A stretch of DNA of 64,000 nucleotides from contig JANJXV010000010.1 of assembly GCA_024803745.1 (NCBI GenBank), forward strand, positions 28,200,525 to 28,264,524. Reading direction: 5' to 3'. Position 1 is the first letter of the stretch. Each line of letters begins with the position of its first letter. Below, one piece after another: positions 23,281-35,032 of this stretch. This stretch comes from Megascapheus bottae (lineage: Eukaryota > Chordata > Mammalia > Rodentia > Geomyidae). The position numbers were made by a program, and so were the translations under genes. The notes under the pieces were generated by a model. The model had not been told where the DNA came from. It did no database searches and saw only the letters and a list, made by a program, of their open reading frames with translations.

Positions 23281-24299
23281 ATTTACCATATGACAAGGAC
23301 CTTTTAAAATAATTACATGAAGATTATATGAACTTCTTGCTGTTCTAATAACTTATCATTTAGTTATATTTTGACTTTGAGAGATTTGATATTCTGAAAA
23401 ATACAAAACCAATAAAAACTGTGAAAACAAACTGAAACTTAAAAAACTGGTTACTGTTTTTGAGCGCCCACTTTTTCCTTGGCTAAGTCAAAATGTATAA
23501 ATTACTGCACTCAAGTAAAGAATATATAATATAATTTTGTATTTTAATGATAGCCACAATAAATTAGAGTCACAGCAGAGCAGACTCATTGTAGCATTTT
23601 TCTCAGTCGTCAAGGTAGGGGAAGCAAGTCTGAAATCAAGAGATAACAGTCATTAACCTATATGTAAATACAGAAATAGCTTCTTATTGGAACCAAAAGA
23701 AATTCTGTCACTTGAACCATCATGAAGCAACTTGAATGACATTATACTCATTGAAATAATGAGAATATAAATGTCACATGATCCCATACTACATAGAAAG
23801 ATATTACTCAGCAGGTAAAAGCTTTATTTCTGCAGAAGAACTACATCTTTAAACATTGCACAGTCAGCAGGCTAATGCAGTTAGCAGCAATGTGCTATAA
23901 ATTTCAAAACAGCTGAGAAGAAATTTCACATCTCTCACTAAAAAAATGAAGTGACAGATATTTTAACCAGGTTAATTAAACCATTTCATATTGTATAAGT
24001 ACATCAGAGCATCACATTTTACTCCTAAAATATATTTTGCTTCTAAAATTTATTCAATCTTAAATTTTATGAACAATTCTACTCAGCCTATATTTCCTTC
24101 TCCTAGGTCATTATTTTTCATATTTTTAATTAGGATGGAATTAAGTTTTTAGAAAATATGTAAATAAAATACAATAACATTTATGAAAATACTTGGATGA
24201 ATTACTAATGAGTTTAGAGCTATCAAAAATTGTATCCAAAAGCCAAAAAGATCTCATATGAACCATTTATGATGGCATCTCAAGGGACAGGAATCACAG
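23281..24299. other. Mostly unique DNA; possible old L1 end at 23.72-23.80 kb
   Basis: No gene was seen. At 23725-23800, caacttgaatgacattatac, attgaaataatgag and catgatcccatac resemble the end of L1 ORF2 (the 'kDLEdIILSEVSqTq' region) of an ancient subfamily. The rest is AT-rich and unassigned. Confidence 0.4.
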
Positions 24300-24945
24300 A
24301 CAATGTAAACCCAAAGTTTGCCGAAGTTAAGAAATTATAAGGAATAGAGGAAAGATATGAGGCAGGGGCTAAAATAACAAAGAAAGAAAATCATACAGAA
24401 ACTCTTAGACTGACTATGGAAAAAGAGACCCAAATGTAATCCAGGTGTGTAGGTCTGTAGTCATAATAAACAAAAAACAAAACAAAAAAACAACAGAACC
24501 TTGCAACGAAGGAAAGCCCTAGGTCAGGGGGCTTCACTACTGACTTGGAAAATATTTAAAAATGGGCTAATAACAATTTCTCTTAAATTATTACAAAACT
24601 ATCAGAAGACCTAGGGATTATTATAATCTATAATTCAATCTGTAATGCCAGAATTACCTTGATAGCAAAACCACTCAATGAAATATTAAACCCTAGATTA
24701 GAACCCAGCATTCTTGATGAACACAGATACAAACAAAATCAACAAAATGCCGGTAAACTGATTCTAAGAGTTCTTTAAAAATTTATTAACTGAGAACCGG
24801 TGGTATGTCTAGTACCGATAAAGAAATAGTCTCACATCCACAAATGAATGATTGCAATAGATCACATCAATATAATGAGGGCAAAACTATTAAGATCATT
24901 TCTAAAAAAGCAGAAATTCCTTTGATAAAAGTTGAAATGGTGGTG
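24300..24945 (+). mobile_element. Ancient L1 ORF2 fragment
   Basis: Successive short matches in the correct order and orientation support an old plus-strand L1: the ctgactatggaaaaagag segment (the LTKKR region) at about 24411, aagccctaggtcagg (SPGPDGF) at 24514, ccagaattaccttgatagcaaaacc (EASITLIPKP) at 24649, cttgatgaacacagat (LMNID) at 24713, and atcacatcaatataatgag (HINR) at 24860, ending in the motif A surroundings. A CAAAA-rich stretch at 24465-24495 interrupts it. It is heavily deleted and non-coding. Confidence 0.75.
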
Positions 24946-26244
24946 TGACAGGTGGTGATGTAACTGATGAGGTGGCAGGGGTGAACCTAAGATACAATAA
25001 AACAAAACTACAATCAACCACGTGTGAAGAGCACCTACCACAAAACAGACTTCAGATTTGCAGATTCGTTCTGACATCTTGGCCTCAGTTAAGGTCTTTC
25101 GAGGTTTATGTTAGCACTTTTCTTCAGATTCAAGGATGACTAGAAAACACTCAGCATGAGTAAAAGACATTTTAAAGAAATATGTCTTTCAAAGCCATTA
25201 GGAAAAAGGCCTGGGTATGCCACAGAAATTCTTACCATTGGTAAAGGTTTCTTGTTGTTTGATTCTTCACATGGTAAAGACTCCTGAAGGTCACACACTT
25301 CACAAAAGGCCCAGCTCATCATTTTTGCATCCTGCAGTTTTGTTTTGTTTTGCTATTTTGGGAAGGACAAATGCAAGCTTACCAGATGGGCACTTGATGA
25401 AGCTGACCCGTCACTAGAAATGACTGTTCATATCAACACCAAATAAGAGTGTGGTGATTGATCAATGTCAGTCAATGAGCATGCATTAGGAAAGATCAGG
25501 GCACATACTGTGAGGCCTCCACAGAAATGCATTCATTTCTGTGACAGTCACCCACATACAACAACACCATAGCTTAAATGTTTTGAAACTACACTTTTTG
25601 TTCTGAATCATTGGGCTATCTTTCCATCGGCTTGAATAAATTTCCAATATGTTTCTAAGTGATGATTAAGGCCACTGCAAATTGAGTTGTTGGCTATTGT
25701 ATAGATTGGTCACATGTTCTGATCCAAAGTAATAGTTAAGATGATGCAGCGACTTTTTTCAATATGCTTTTCAGCACAGCAATGTCATGAAAACAAAAAA
25801 AAACAAAAATAAAACAGTCTATATCAAAGGTCTAATCCTGAAAAAAGAGAATATGCAGTTGAAAGTGCTTTAATTTCTGAAGCATTTTAATTGTCTTTTT
25901 CAAAAAAATCACTTTCACAGTAGAGAAATGTACATTATCCAATTTTACCCAGAAAATCCCCATTAATTTATTTTTAATTTATCCATATTATGCATGTCTA
26001 GAGTTCACATCTGTTCCTGTAATTGCTACAAATAATTCTGTTATGAGAAATATGCAAAGGAATATAACCTATGCTACATAATAAGTACAGGGAAAACCAA
26101 CATGGCCAAAATTTCATATTAATATTTTGGAATAGTATATAGTGAGCATATATCTCAGATTGGTGGATTAATCCTTACAATAAAATTTAAAAAAATTAAA
26201 TATCTCTTACTGTCATAGTCACAAATCAGGGCTAATGTTTTGCA
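24946..26244. other. Unique or unassigned DNA, no gene supported
   Basis: No repeat family was recognised. Segment 25130-25600 is less AT-rich than its surroundings and carries 60-66-codon open frames on both strands (25217-25417 plus; 25140-25322 minus), but no domain or splice pattern is visible. It could be an old processed pseudogene or DNA-transposon remnant. Confidence 0.4.
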
Positions 26245-26256
26245 ATAAAAAGACCC

Positions 26257-27180
26257 TTGGTGTGTCAGCTTTTACCTCCAGGTCTTTGATCCATTTGGAG
26301 TTAATTCTAGTGCAGGGTGACAAAGAAGGATCCAACTTTAGTTTTCTGCATGTTCTTAACCAGTTCTGCCAGCACAACTTGTTGAAGAGGCTGTCTTTCT
26401 TCCATTCTATTTTTTGGCTCCCTTGTCAAAGATTAGGTGGCCATAGGTCTGTGGTTTAACATCTGGGTACTCAGTTCTAGTCCATTGGTCTTCAGGCCTG
26501 TTCTTGTGCCAGTACCAAGCTGTTTTGATAATTATTGCTCTGTAATAGAGTCTAAAGTTTGGTATTGAAATTCCTCCTGCACTGTTCTTTCTGCCAAGAA
26601 GTGTTTTTGCTATACGGGGTCTTTTATTATTCCATATGAAATTTTGGATTGCTTCTTCTGTTTCTTTAAAGAATGACATTGGGATATTGATGGGTATTGC
26701 ACTGAATTTGTAGATAGCCCTTGGCAAGATTGTCATTTTCACAATGTTGATTCTTCCAATCCAGGAGCATGGGAGGTTTTAGCAGAGATTTGCAATAGAG
26801 CAAAACCTTGATACATAAGGCTACATGAAGCTACTTGAAAGGACCTCCAGGATATTGAAACAAAAGCCATATAATGAATGATTGTTGTCCTTAATGTACT
26901 ATGTTATCTCTCATCTCTTTTGCTGTCCCTTGGTTATATCATATTGTTACAGTATCTCACTTTGTTATCTGATATATTGGATACATTTGTATTTGGTTAT
27001 TTGAAATTGGATAGGGAAGGGGGAAAAACAAGATGAGTGGTAGGGATGGGGTGAGGGTAATGGGGACCAAGACATGTGAAAGGGTATCAATGTATGAGAA
27101 TTAATGCACCTTCTATTTGGCAAATTTCATGTAACCCTGTTATTAATTACAATAAAAATTAATTAATTAAATAAATAAAT
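26257..27180 (+). mobile_element. L1 with 5' inversion (twin priming)
   Basis: The left part (about 26257-26778) is L1 ORF2 in minus orientation (an open piece at 26742-26407 contains [18 protein letters not shown] and [20 protein letters not shown]). The right part (about 26779-27180) is the L1 3' UTR in plus orientation, ending in an A-rich tail. In element coordinates about 950 bp between the two parts are missing. Flanks aaaaagacccttgg (about 26247-26260) and aaaaagacctttgg (about 27183-27196) form a TSD with one difference. This is the classic product of twin priming. Confidence 0.88.
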
Positions 27181-27196
27181 AAAAAAAGACCTTTGG

Positions 27197-27854
27197 CCAG
27201 TAATGTGTGTGATATTTCACTTAAATTTTCTAACAGAGTGCCATGTGACTTCTGTGAACTGTATACTTAGTTGAGTCATCATGTCTCAGGATATTTGAGA
27301 AAACATTCTGATAAAACATGAAGTGTGCTGCCTTAAAGTTAGATATGGAGGTATTCCATTATCAGTTATCGTAAATATCATATTAGGTATGTTTTAATAT
27401 TTGGTTTTAGAAATTATGAAGCAATAGGATACAGTCTAACAAAGAGGTTATGCCTGAAAAAGAACGAGCAAGATGGTTAAAAAAAACATAATTGTCAATT
27501 TTCCCCAAAATGTGTTAGAAAATATATTAATTTTGGTAACAAACCATATTTTATAATTTCATAAGGATTTTAACAGATAGATTATATAAGTTTACTATTG
27601 TTAAATGATCTTCAAATAAAGCTAATATAATCCAATTTTTATGATTATCCCAGATTGTTTTGTAACATTTCCCCAGTCCTAAATACAATTCAAAAAATAG
27701 AATTTGACTAAATAAAATTAAAAAGCTATTACTAAAAGTTATTAAAACTCATTTTTGATCATGTAAGTGAATTTCTTTGTGTTTTCACAGAATTAAAGAA
27801 AGTGCATTTGGGGAAACTAGGCACTGTCTTGTTTTGGTATTATTATTATTATTG
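27197..27854. other. Unique AT-rich DNA, no gene seen
   Basis: Nothing recognised. Confidence 0.5.
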
Positions 27855-28054
27855 TTTTTCTTTTTGACAGTCCTGGGGCTTGAGCTCAAGGCCTGAGCAC
27901 TGTCCTAGGGCTTTCTCCAGGGTAGACCTCTACTTCTTAAGCCACAATTCCATTTCCGACTTTTTTTTTTTTTATGTACATGGTACTCAGGAATTCAACC
28001 CAGGTCTTCGTGCATGCTAAGTAAGCACTCTTCCATGAGACCAAACTCCTGGCC
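27855..28054 (-). mobile_element. IDL-Geo SINE, full length, moderately diverged
   Basis: A minus-strand dimer with the Geo half at the left and the ID-like half at the right. Flanks tgttttggtatta (27829-27841) and tgcttttggtatta (28056-28069) form an imperfect TSD. The central T-run at 27961-27973 is expanded relative to other copies. Confidence 0.88.
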
Positions 28055-28069
28055 TTGCTTTTGGTATTA

Positions 28070-29118
28070 TATATGAGGCTAGTAAATCTAAGGTTCAGTT
28101 GAAATAGCTCAGACTTTTTGAAATGTAGTCAAACGGAGACAGAAAAACCTAGAGATATGTGTTAGGTTAGTATTACTTACGTTGGACATTACTAATGGCT
28201 TAAATTAAAGCTTACTGTGTAGTCACAACAGAAGTGAGTAACAACCAGGAGACTTGGAGAGAGTTTGGGAAATAAAAAGAGAGCAAGGAAGATAATTAAG
28301 CCATCATTTCTTAAGGACTCAAAGAGTTCACATCCCAAAACTCAAAAGTAAGCATGGCAAGACACATAAAAGGTTTTGTGAGGATTTAGCAGCTTATTAA
28401 AGACCAAATAGGGCAGAAATTCAGCAAGTTCTTTTAGCCTCATTAATAAAAAGGTAAAATTTATTAAGTGTTGCTATTTAATTTTCATTGATTATCTAAT
28501 TTTAAAAAGCAATCCTTAATATGTATATTATAAAACAAGGGAAATATGATTTTGCAAATGTATACTTAAGCAACAAAAATTGGTTGAATTCTTTTTTTAA
28601 AATTTGTAGTAAAGCATCAAATTGTATATAATGTGAAGGACAATAAAAGAGTGTCTGCTCTGGTTGCACCAATGACATACGAATCTTCAAGTAATGATAT
28701 GTAGTGTTTACTAACTCTAATGCATATCAGTTACATTTAAACTCCTCTTGCTAAAATTCCTATCTAATATCTAATGACTTGGTAATATGTTTGAATTGGC
28801 CCTTTTATTCCAATTAGAATGCCTACCCGTTTGTTATTGCTTGTCTATTGTGTACTAAGGTCCATGCTCAGGCCTCAGATATGTTTTGCAGCTATTCTGA
28901 CACTTGAACCACCCTTTCAGAAATAGAATTCTTAGTGGTGCCTCATTTTCAAAAAGACTGCTGAAGATAGATTGGGAGATGCACACACACACACACACAT
29001 ACACACACATATATATATTTATACATATACATGTACATAAATGTATCATTTTGTATATAATGATATGTATGATACTATTTATATCAACTTGATTCTTCTC
29101 TGGGCTGAGGCTATGTCA
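28070..29118. other. Unique AT-rich DNA with a CA microsatellite
   Basis: No gene was seen. Contains (CA)n at 28982-29010 followed by an ATAT-rich run to about 29025. Confidence 0.5.
28982..29010. repeat. (CA)n microsatellite
   Basis: About 14 CA units with one T interruption, continuing into (TA)n. Confidence 0.9.
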
Positions 29119-29125
29119 TTGAGAA

Positions 29126-29400
29126 ATTTCTTTTTTTTTGGTCACATAGCACTTGTCATTTTTATTTATTTTTTCATATATTTTTATTGTAATTAATTGA
29201 AGGGTTACATTATATTCACCAGATAGAAAGTGCAAAACTTCACATACATTGATACCCTTTCTCATGTCTTGATCCCCATTTCCCTCACCCCCACCCCTAC
29301 CCCTCATCTTGTTTTCCCCCCTTCCCTATCCAATTTCAAATAACCAAATAAACCTTTATCCAATATATCAGATAACAAAGTGAAATAGTGTATCAATATG
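29126..29400 (-). mobile_element. L1 3' end, 5'-truncated, with possible 3' transduction
   Basis: Plus-strand 29171-29400 matches the reverse of the L1 3' UTR end (ttttattgtaattaat, gggttacattatattcacc, gatagaaagtgc...). Between the L1 tail and the outer T-run at 29127-29139 lies about 35 bp of non-L1 sequence (ggtcacatagcacttgtcat...). Flanks tgagaaatttcttt (29119-29132) and tgagatatttcttt (29399-29412) are similar, but the right one overlaps L1 consensus. Confidence 0.75.
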
Positions 29401-29404
29401 AGAT

Positions 29405-29905
29405 ATTTCTTTGAAAATTCTGGCATCAGTAAAATAGGGAGAGAAACAGTGCTAACATGCTTAAACTGGTGGACATAGATGTGAAACTCAGTTAAAATTT
29501 ATCCAATCATACCTCATCTCCTGGCTACCTCTCCCATTTATAAATCACTTCTAATTTGTTGAAAAAGAATAAAAATGAATAATATTTAGTATACCCATTA
29601 CAGTAGAGTAGAAAGAAAAATGGCTTTCAGTACAGTTTATCATATTCTACATTCTAAATACCCTACGGTTTCAATTGAATTGTAAGAAAATTATATTCTG
29701 TTCCCTGGTTTCTAGGTGGGAGTTAAAGACTTGGAAAACAGTGTCATTTTGAGTCAGAAAGGAATACTGGTCATTAAATTCTGTATTGTGACTCTAATGT
29801 GTAATCCCTGGTATGTGGGCAGTATAGGTAAGAATGGAACAAGGCCAGACTCAGGCAAAAATGGTAAACAGAATCCACAAAATAACAACGACTGGAAGAT
29901 AAATG
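29405..29905. other. Unique DNA, no gene seen
   Basis: Nothing recognised; a 67-codon open frame at 29716-29919 runs into the old ID element and is not supported. Confidence 0.5.
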
Positions 29906-29982
29906 GACTAGGGTGGTGACTCAATTGTTAGAGACTGCATAGCAAACTCAAGGCCCTGAGTTCTGTTTCCAGAACTGCCTAA
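29906..29982 (+). mobile_element. Old ID-type (tRNA-Ala-like) SINE monomer
   Basis: The segment ctagggtggtgactcaat...tagagactgcatagcaaactcaaggccctgagttctg matches the rodent ID layout: A-box region, GC-type anticodon arm and B-box (ggttc-like) in order, ending ccagaactgcc. No Geo monomer follows. Diverged, so old. Confidence 0.6.
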
Positions 29983-30362
29983 AATTTTATAAAAGGAACA
30001 GTGTCCTTAATGAGAAAGAGAATATAATATGTGCACATAACACTTTTTTATCCTTCTAAAATATTTATTAAAATATGGGACAGTTTAAGTGCATATTGAT
30101 ACACATTTATTGAACTGAATTCCAGGAAGATTTTAAATTATTTCTGCGTGTGCACACAAAATTAACTTTTTACATTGCAGCAAGAGACTTGTAAAACTTT
30201 TCATGAGGCTACATTTAAAGACTATGACCTTTTGAGTCACATCTTAGTATAGAATAGTTCTGAGTTTTAAAATGTAGCAAAAGAAAAACAAAGTCATTTT
30301 ATTGCTTGATTATGAATCTTGAAGGACATAAACTGCATTTTTATGGAGTCAAGAAATATCAG
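29983..30362. other. Unique AT-rich DNA
   Basis: Nothing recognised. Confidence 0.5.
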
Positions 30363-30596
30363 AGCCAGATGCTGGTGGCTCACGCCAGTAATCCTAACTA
30401 CTCAGAAAGCTGAGATCTGAGGATCCTGGTTCAAAGCCACCCTGGTCACAAAAATCCTTGACATTTTATCTCCAATTAGCCACTAGAAAACCAGAAGTAG
30501 TGCTGTCCTCAAGGTGGTAGAGGGCTAACCTTGAGCTGAAGTGCTCATGGACAACTCCCAGGTGCAGAGTTCAAGCCCCACAACGAAAAAAAAAAA
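30363..30596 (+). mobile_element. 7SL/B1-like + Geo dimeric SINE
   Basis: The left monomer is 7SL-like: ggtggctcacgccagtaatc (30374-30393), ctactcagaaagctgagatc, ggttcaaagcc. A linker (atctccaattagccac) leads to a Geo-type right monomer: aggtggtagagggctaacc and gagttcaagccccacaac, with an A-tail at 30585-30596. It is one of the better-preserved copies of this dimer in the window. Confidence 0.85.
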
Positions 30597-30599
30597 TCA

Positions 30600-32450
30600 G
30601 AAGTAAGAAGTTGCTAGTAAGATACTGAAAAGTTGAAACAATGTCAGACCTCGTTAGAGTTGTTCATTCATTCCAAGTTAAGGCATGAAATCTAAAAGAG
30701 TAGCTAATCCCAAAGTTATTCTCAACAATCAGCCTTAATATGATCAGTATAAATCACTATAAATGATGTAATAGATAACACTTGGATATTTTGAACCTTA
30801 TTATTGTTGCAGACCTGAATGCTAGGTAGCAACCACATCTGTCCTATCGTGGCTTTCTTTTATGTCATTTCTGTTACATTTTCTGCAAAGGATAGTTCAG
30901 TTGGGCAGGTATCTCTTCAGAGATCTGTCATCTAGAGCAATTAGTGCATTGGCAGGAAAGCCTTTGGCTTGATATCTTGGTACAGGTGGAAAGAAATCAT
31001 GCCAAGTTCAATTCATTAGCAGTGGCAATGTATGCTTACAAAAAGGAGAAAAAAAAGAAAAAGAAAAAATTATCTGGTCTATGCAAAGCTAAATGACACT
31101 TAAAAGCAAGTTGTTCCTCTTTTGAAACAATATCGAGTTTGGTACCATGACTGGTTGTCAGATTTTTGAATATTATTTGATTGACATTTTCATGTGTCAT
31201 AACCACCTGCATCCATAGCATCAATTTCCAAATTGTTGAGGAAAATCAATACCTGATATCACTGAAATTCTAATTGTTATTGATATGTACATAGTGTTAC
31301 AGAAAAAGCTTTTCAGAGATCATTCACCGAAGATTGAGCACAATCTGAGACCCTGCACCTAAATAAAACAACACCTCTCCAGCATACAAGGTTATACATT
31401 TGATCTCAAAAGTTCTGGCTGAGATTTTCCATCTGAGTAATGAGTGAAAACAATATAAATAACATTCAAGCTTATCTGTTTAATTCTGTAATTATAATTA
31501 CGGAAGCAGTTAGGTGGTATTTGTAGTAATAATATAGATTTATAGCCTATCAGTAAATTAGAGAAAGTAATACTTTTTACCACTAATTGACTTTCTTTGG
31601 CAGTACAATTAATTGGTATAAAAACACAATAATTTATAGGATGTTTTAGAAAGAAATTTGCATGGTTTATTTAATATAAATACTAATTACGACAAACTTC
31701 CAAACACATTTCCAGACAGAGTTCTAGAGGGAAATTGTTATGCTTGGAATTGTGGTTCCCTGGTACTTAGAAATTGTTATAATCTAACTTGGGGGGAATT
31801 TATTTATTTTAGGTCAATTTATAGGTAAATTTTGACTTCCAAACAGATTGTATAATAGAGGTATGACCATTTCTCCTTTATGTTTGTCCTTGAGCTTTTC
31901 TATGGTTTTCAAAGATATCTTTGGCATGTTCTTATTTTGCGTATTACCTTTAGCCATTTCTACTTGAACTATGCTGTAAATTTCATCAGATTACAAGTTT
32001 CTCTTTTTATCTCTACTCACAATTACATTATGAGTAAGTCCTCATAGTGAGTCCTCAAATTTTTGACAAATTCATTAAAATATTGAAATAACAAGACAGC
32101 TTGTAAGGCACAGGGCATTCACTAACCTGTTACATTCGGAATTTTGAGTACAACTCCAGTACAGACAATGAGTGAGATCTAGAGCCTGGAGAGTTAATAT
32201 TTTGGATCACTAGCTACCTGACCACCAGAGAGTCCTTGCATTCCTTTCTTATTTGTATTATGTTCTATTCAGTAACTCCAACTTCTTTTTACCAATTTCT
32301 TGCCATAAAATGAAACAAATTCTATTAATTCGGTCATTTGCACTGGCAAAATCAATAGAGCACATGTGTTGTAGTTCAAGATTAAGCATACCGGTAAAAT
32401 GGCCCTTTTTTAAAATGACATTTAATTCTATAAATCCTTTAAAAAATATG
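30600..32450. other. Unique AT-rich DNA, no gene seen
   Basis: No exon or repeat recognised. 32110-32190 faintly suggests an old tRNA-derived SINE but cannot be called. Confidence 0.5.
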
Positions 32451-32451
32451 T

Positions 32452-32740
32452 TATTCATGCCAGTAATCCTAGCTATTCATCTCCTTTGAAAATGAGAGGA
32501 TCATAATGAAAGGCAGTCCAGCCAGTACATTTGTTAGCTGTCCCCTCCATCTGAACAAATGGTTGGGTTTTGTGGCATGTATCCTAGCACCCTGTTATGG
32601 CTAGAAGCACAGAGAGATTTCAATCCAGGCTGGCTCTGGAAAAAACAATAAAAGAATAAAAGAAGGGCTGAAACATGGCTCAAATTTTGGAGTTCCTTCA
32701 GTCACTTCAAAATGCAATAGGGTCCCCCAGCCACCAAATA
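32452..32740 (+). mobile_element. Diverged 7SL/B1-like and Geo-like segments
   Basis: Two 7SL-like starts are visible (catgccagtaatcctagcta at 32457; gtggcatgtatcctagcacc at 32572), followed by A-rich sequence and a weak Geo-like part (gggctgaaacatggctcaaattttgg). This looks like one old SINE inserted next to another. Boundaries are uncertain. Confidence 0.5.
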
Positions 32741-33404
32741 GGCGACTAAATGTGAGTTTCAGTGATAATAAAAAATATTAATGTGTTTCATTTAAAGAAA
32801 ACAGAAAGCATATATATGTAAAATTAACAATAACTTTCACCAAAGTCTTAACCTTTCTTTGTGAGTATAAAATTAAAATAAATATTGTTCTGATATACTA
32901 AAATGAGGGATAAAATTTCTAAACAATTTTGTGCACACAAAATTATGTGGTACATCCAGTGTATTAACCAGTTATCACCAGAATTGTTCTTTTACTGAGA
33001 AATCCCATAACACTTACAAATGTTACTATTTCAATTGTTAACAGTTGTCCCACAATTTTAAATGTATGTCTAAACTTTTCATACAATTCTCAGTAATCTT
33101 TGGTTGTGCTTTGCATCCCAAAAGATACTATACGCTTTGTGATATTCTATAGGAACAGCAAAGTGAATAAAGGAATATTGTCTGGCCATGAATGATTCTG
33201 CCAAGGTAAGAGGGAGGCAAAACACATTATTGTAGGCAATGTGATGAGAACACCCAAATTTCTGTTTAAAATGTATAATGAGCTACAATATATAAATAGT
33301 AGCTTCCAGTTCATGAAATATCCTCTTGAGATTTGGAATCTTCCCCAAATCCACTATATCTTGACTCCATACAGAAAACCCTCTCCTCTCTCAGTCTTCT
33401 CCTT

Positions 33405-33545
33405 CACCACCTCCTCCTCCTTCTCCTCCTCTTCCTTCTCTTCCCCCTCCTCCTCCTCCTCCTCCTCCTCCTCCTCCTCCTCCTCCTCCTCCTCTTCTTC
33501 TTCTTCTTCTTCTTCTTCTTCTTCTTCTTCATCTTCCTTCTTTTC
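33405..33545. repeat. (TCC)n(TTC)n polypyrimidine tract
   Basis: A nearly pure pyrimidine strand of about 140 bp: imperfect TCC/TTCTCC up to 33446, about 16 TCC units to 33493, then about 12 TTC units to 33530. The Ser-, Leu- and Glu-rich open frames across it are low-complexity artefacts. Confidence 0.97.
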
Positions 33546-35009
33546 TTTAGGTTTATTAGTTTGGATTGTTTTTACTAGATATAATTTCTCAGTCACATCT
33601 CCATACATATTTACACTATATTTTGACTCATGCTCTTCCTATATTTCCACATTCACATTCACATATATAGTTCATGAAAATAAAATTTGAACACAATATT
33701 GTAGTTTTATAAGCCATCCACATCATGTGACTCTACCCCTGGAATTTCTGTCAATTAATTTCTATATATGGTATTGACAGATAAAAGTGGCTGTCTCAAC
33801 ATTGTCAGATTTGATCATGGATGTGTTGATAAGTGGTTAAATATATAGACTTGCTTTTCCTTCCTTTAAATCATACCTTTTATATCAATGATGTTAATCA
33901 GAGATGTGCATAGAGCCAGTTTCTTTATAATAGTACAAAACAAACCTTTGTATGAACATTATTTTCCTCTTTACAGATTCACAAGACATATTAGATCATT
34001 ATATTTGCCTGTCTTTGCCTAACATGATTCCCTTAAGAAATATACCAGAAATTCTTTAGAAACATAAATTTCTTATGACTAGTAATTATTTTCCTGTATT
34101 TCCACAGGCAAACCACTTGATAATCTTTGTCATTTCCAGAACTTTCAAATTATTTTTAATGAAATTCATTCACAGAAAGGCTAAAGTAGAAGGACTGAGC
34201 AAAAATAAAGTGTGCCTGTGGAAAAGCTGAGTAACTATGAAAAAGAGAAAGTTCACAAACAAAAAAACCTTAGATATGAGTTATAACTCAGTGAACATGA
34301 AAGGATCCTGGAGCTAATAAAAGTCAGTAAAAATCAAGTCTCAGTCTGTCAGGAGCCTATAAATCATAATTAAATTGTTTTCTAATTATCAATGTATGCC
34401 CTGACTTCCAACTGCAGCTCCAGAATGTCAGGAAATGTTAATATTTTGATCCAGAGGTCTGGAAGCATTACTCTTGCTTGATTGTTAAGCTTACATATTA
34501 ATATCAGAGGTACCTTGTTTGGCTCAAATCTGCCTCCCTTAAAGAATGAGGCCAATTATTTTCCTTGCCTGCATTCCAACTGCCAGGGCATGCATAGGTA
34601 CACATGCTCAGTTCTTTCTGAAGATCAGGTACAATGACAGGAATGCTTATTTAAACTGAAGTGAAGGTTTTCTGGATATTGCTGAAATATGATCTCTTGG
34701 TGTTACACTTCAAAAACTTTGAAACTTAGGTTAGACTATGATGACATGGCAAAGTGGCAATTCAATGTATTTCAACTATGTTGTCTATTTTCCAATCATC
34801 AACTTTCATTATATGTGTTATATCACAGCACTTGTTTACTTTTATAAAATAATGTCTACCTGTTTTTTCTTATTGTTTGAAAACAAGGTCCAAAATGCAC
34901 TCAGGCTGACTTCCAACTTGATGTGTCTTATATGTTGACTATGGAGAGAAAAACATCAGCCTCAGATTCCTAAATCCTATATTATCGATATGTGCCACTA
35001 CATTCACCT

Positions 35010-35032
35010 TTCTTTTCTTTTCTTTTCTTTTA
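35010..35032. repeat. (TTTCT)n short pentamer repeat
   Basis: About four units of ttttc. Confidence 0.85.

Noticed and set aside
33241..33690. 149-codon Ser-rich frame and 84-codon Glu-rich frame
   Set aside because: Produced by the TCC/TTC tract on each strand; no independent coding signal.
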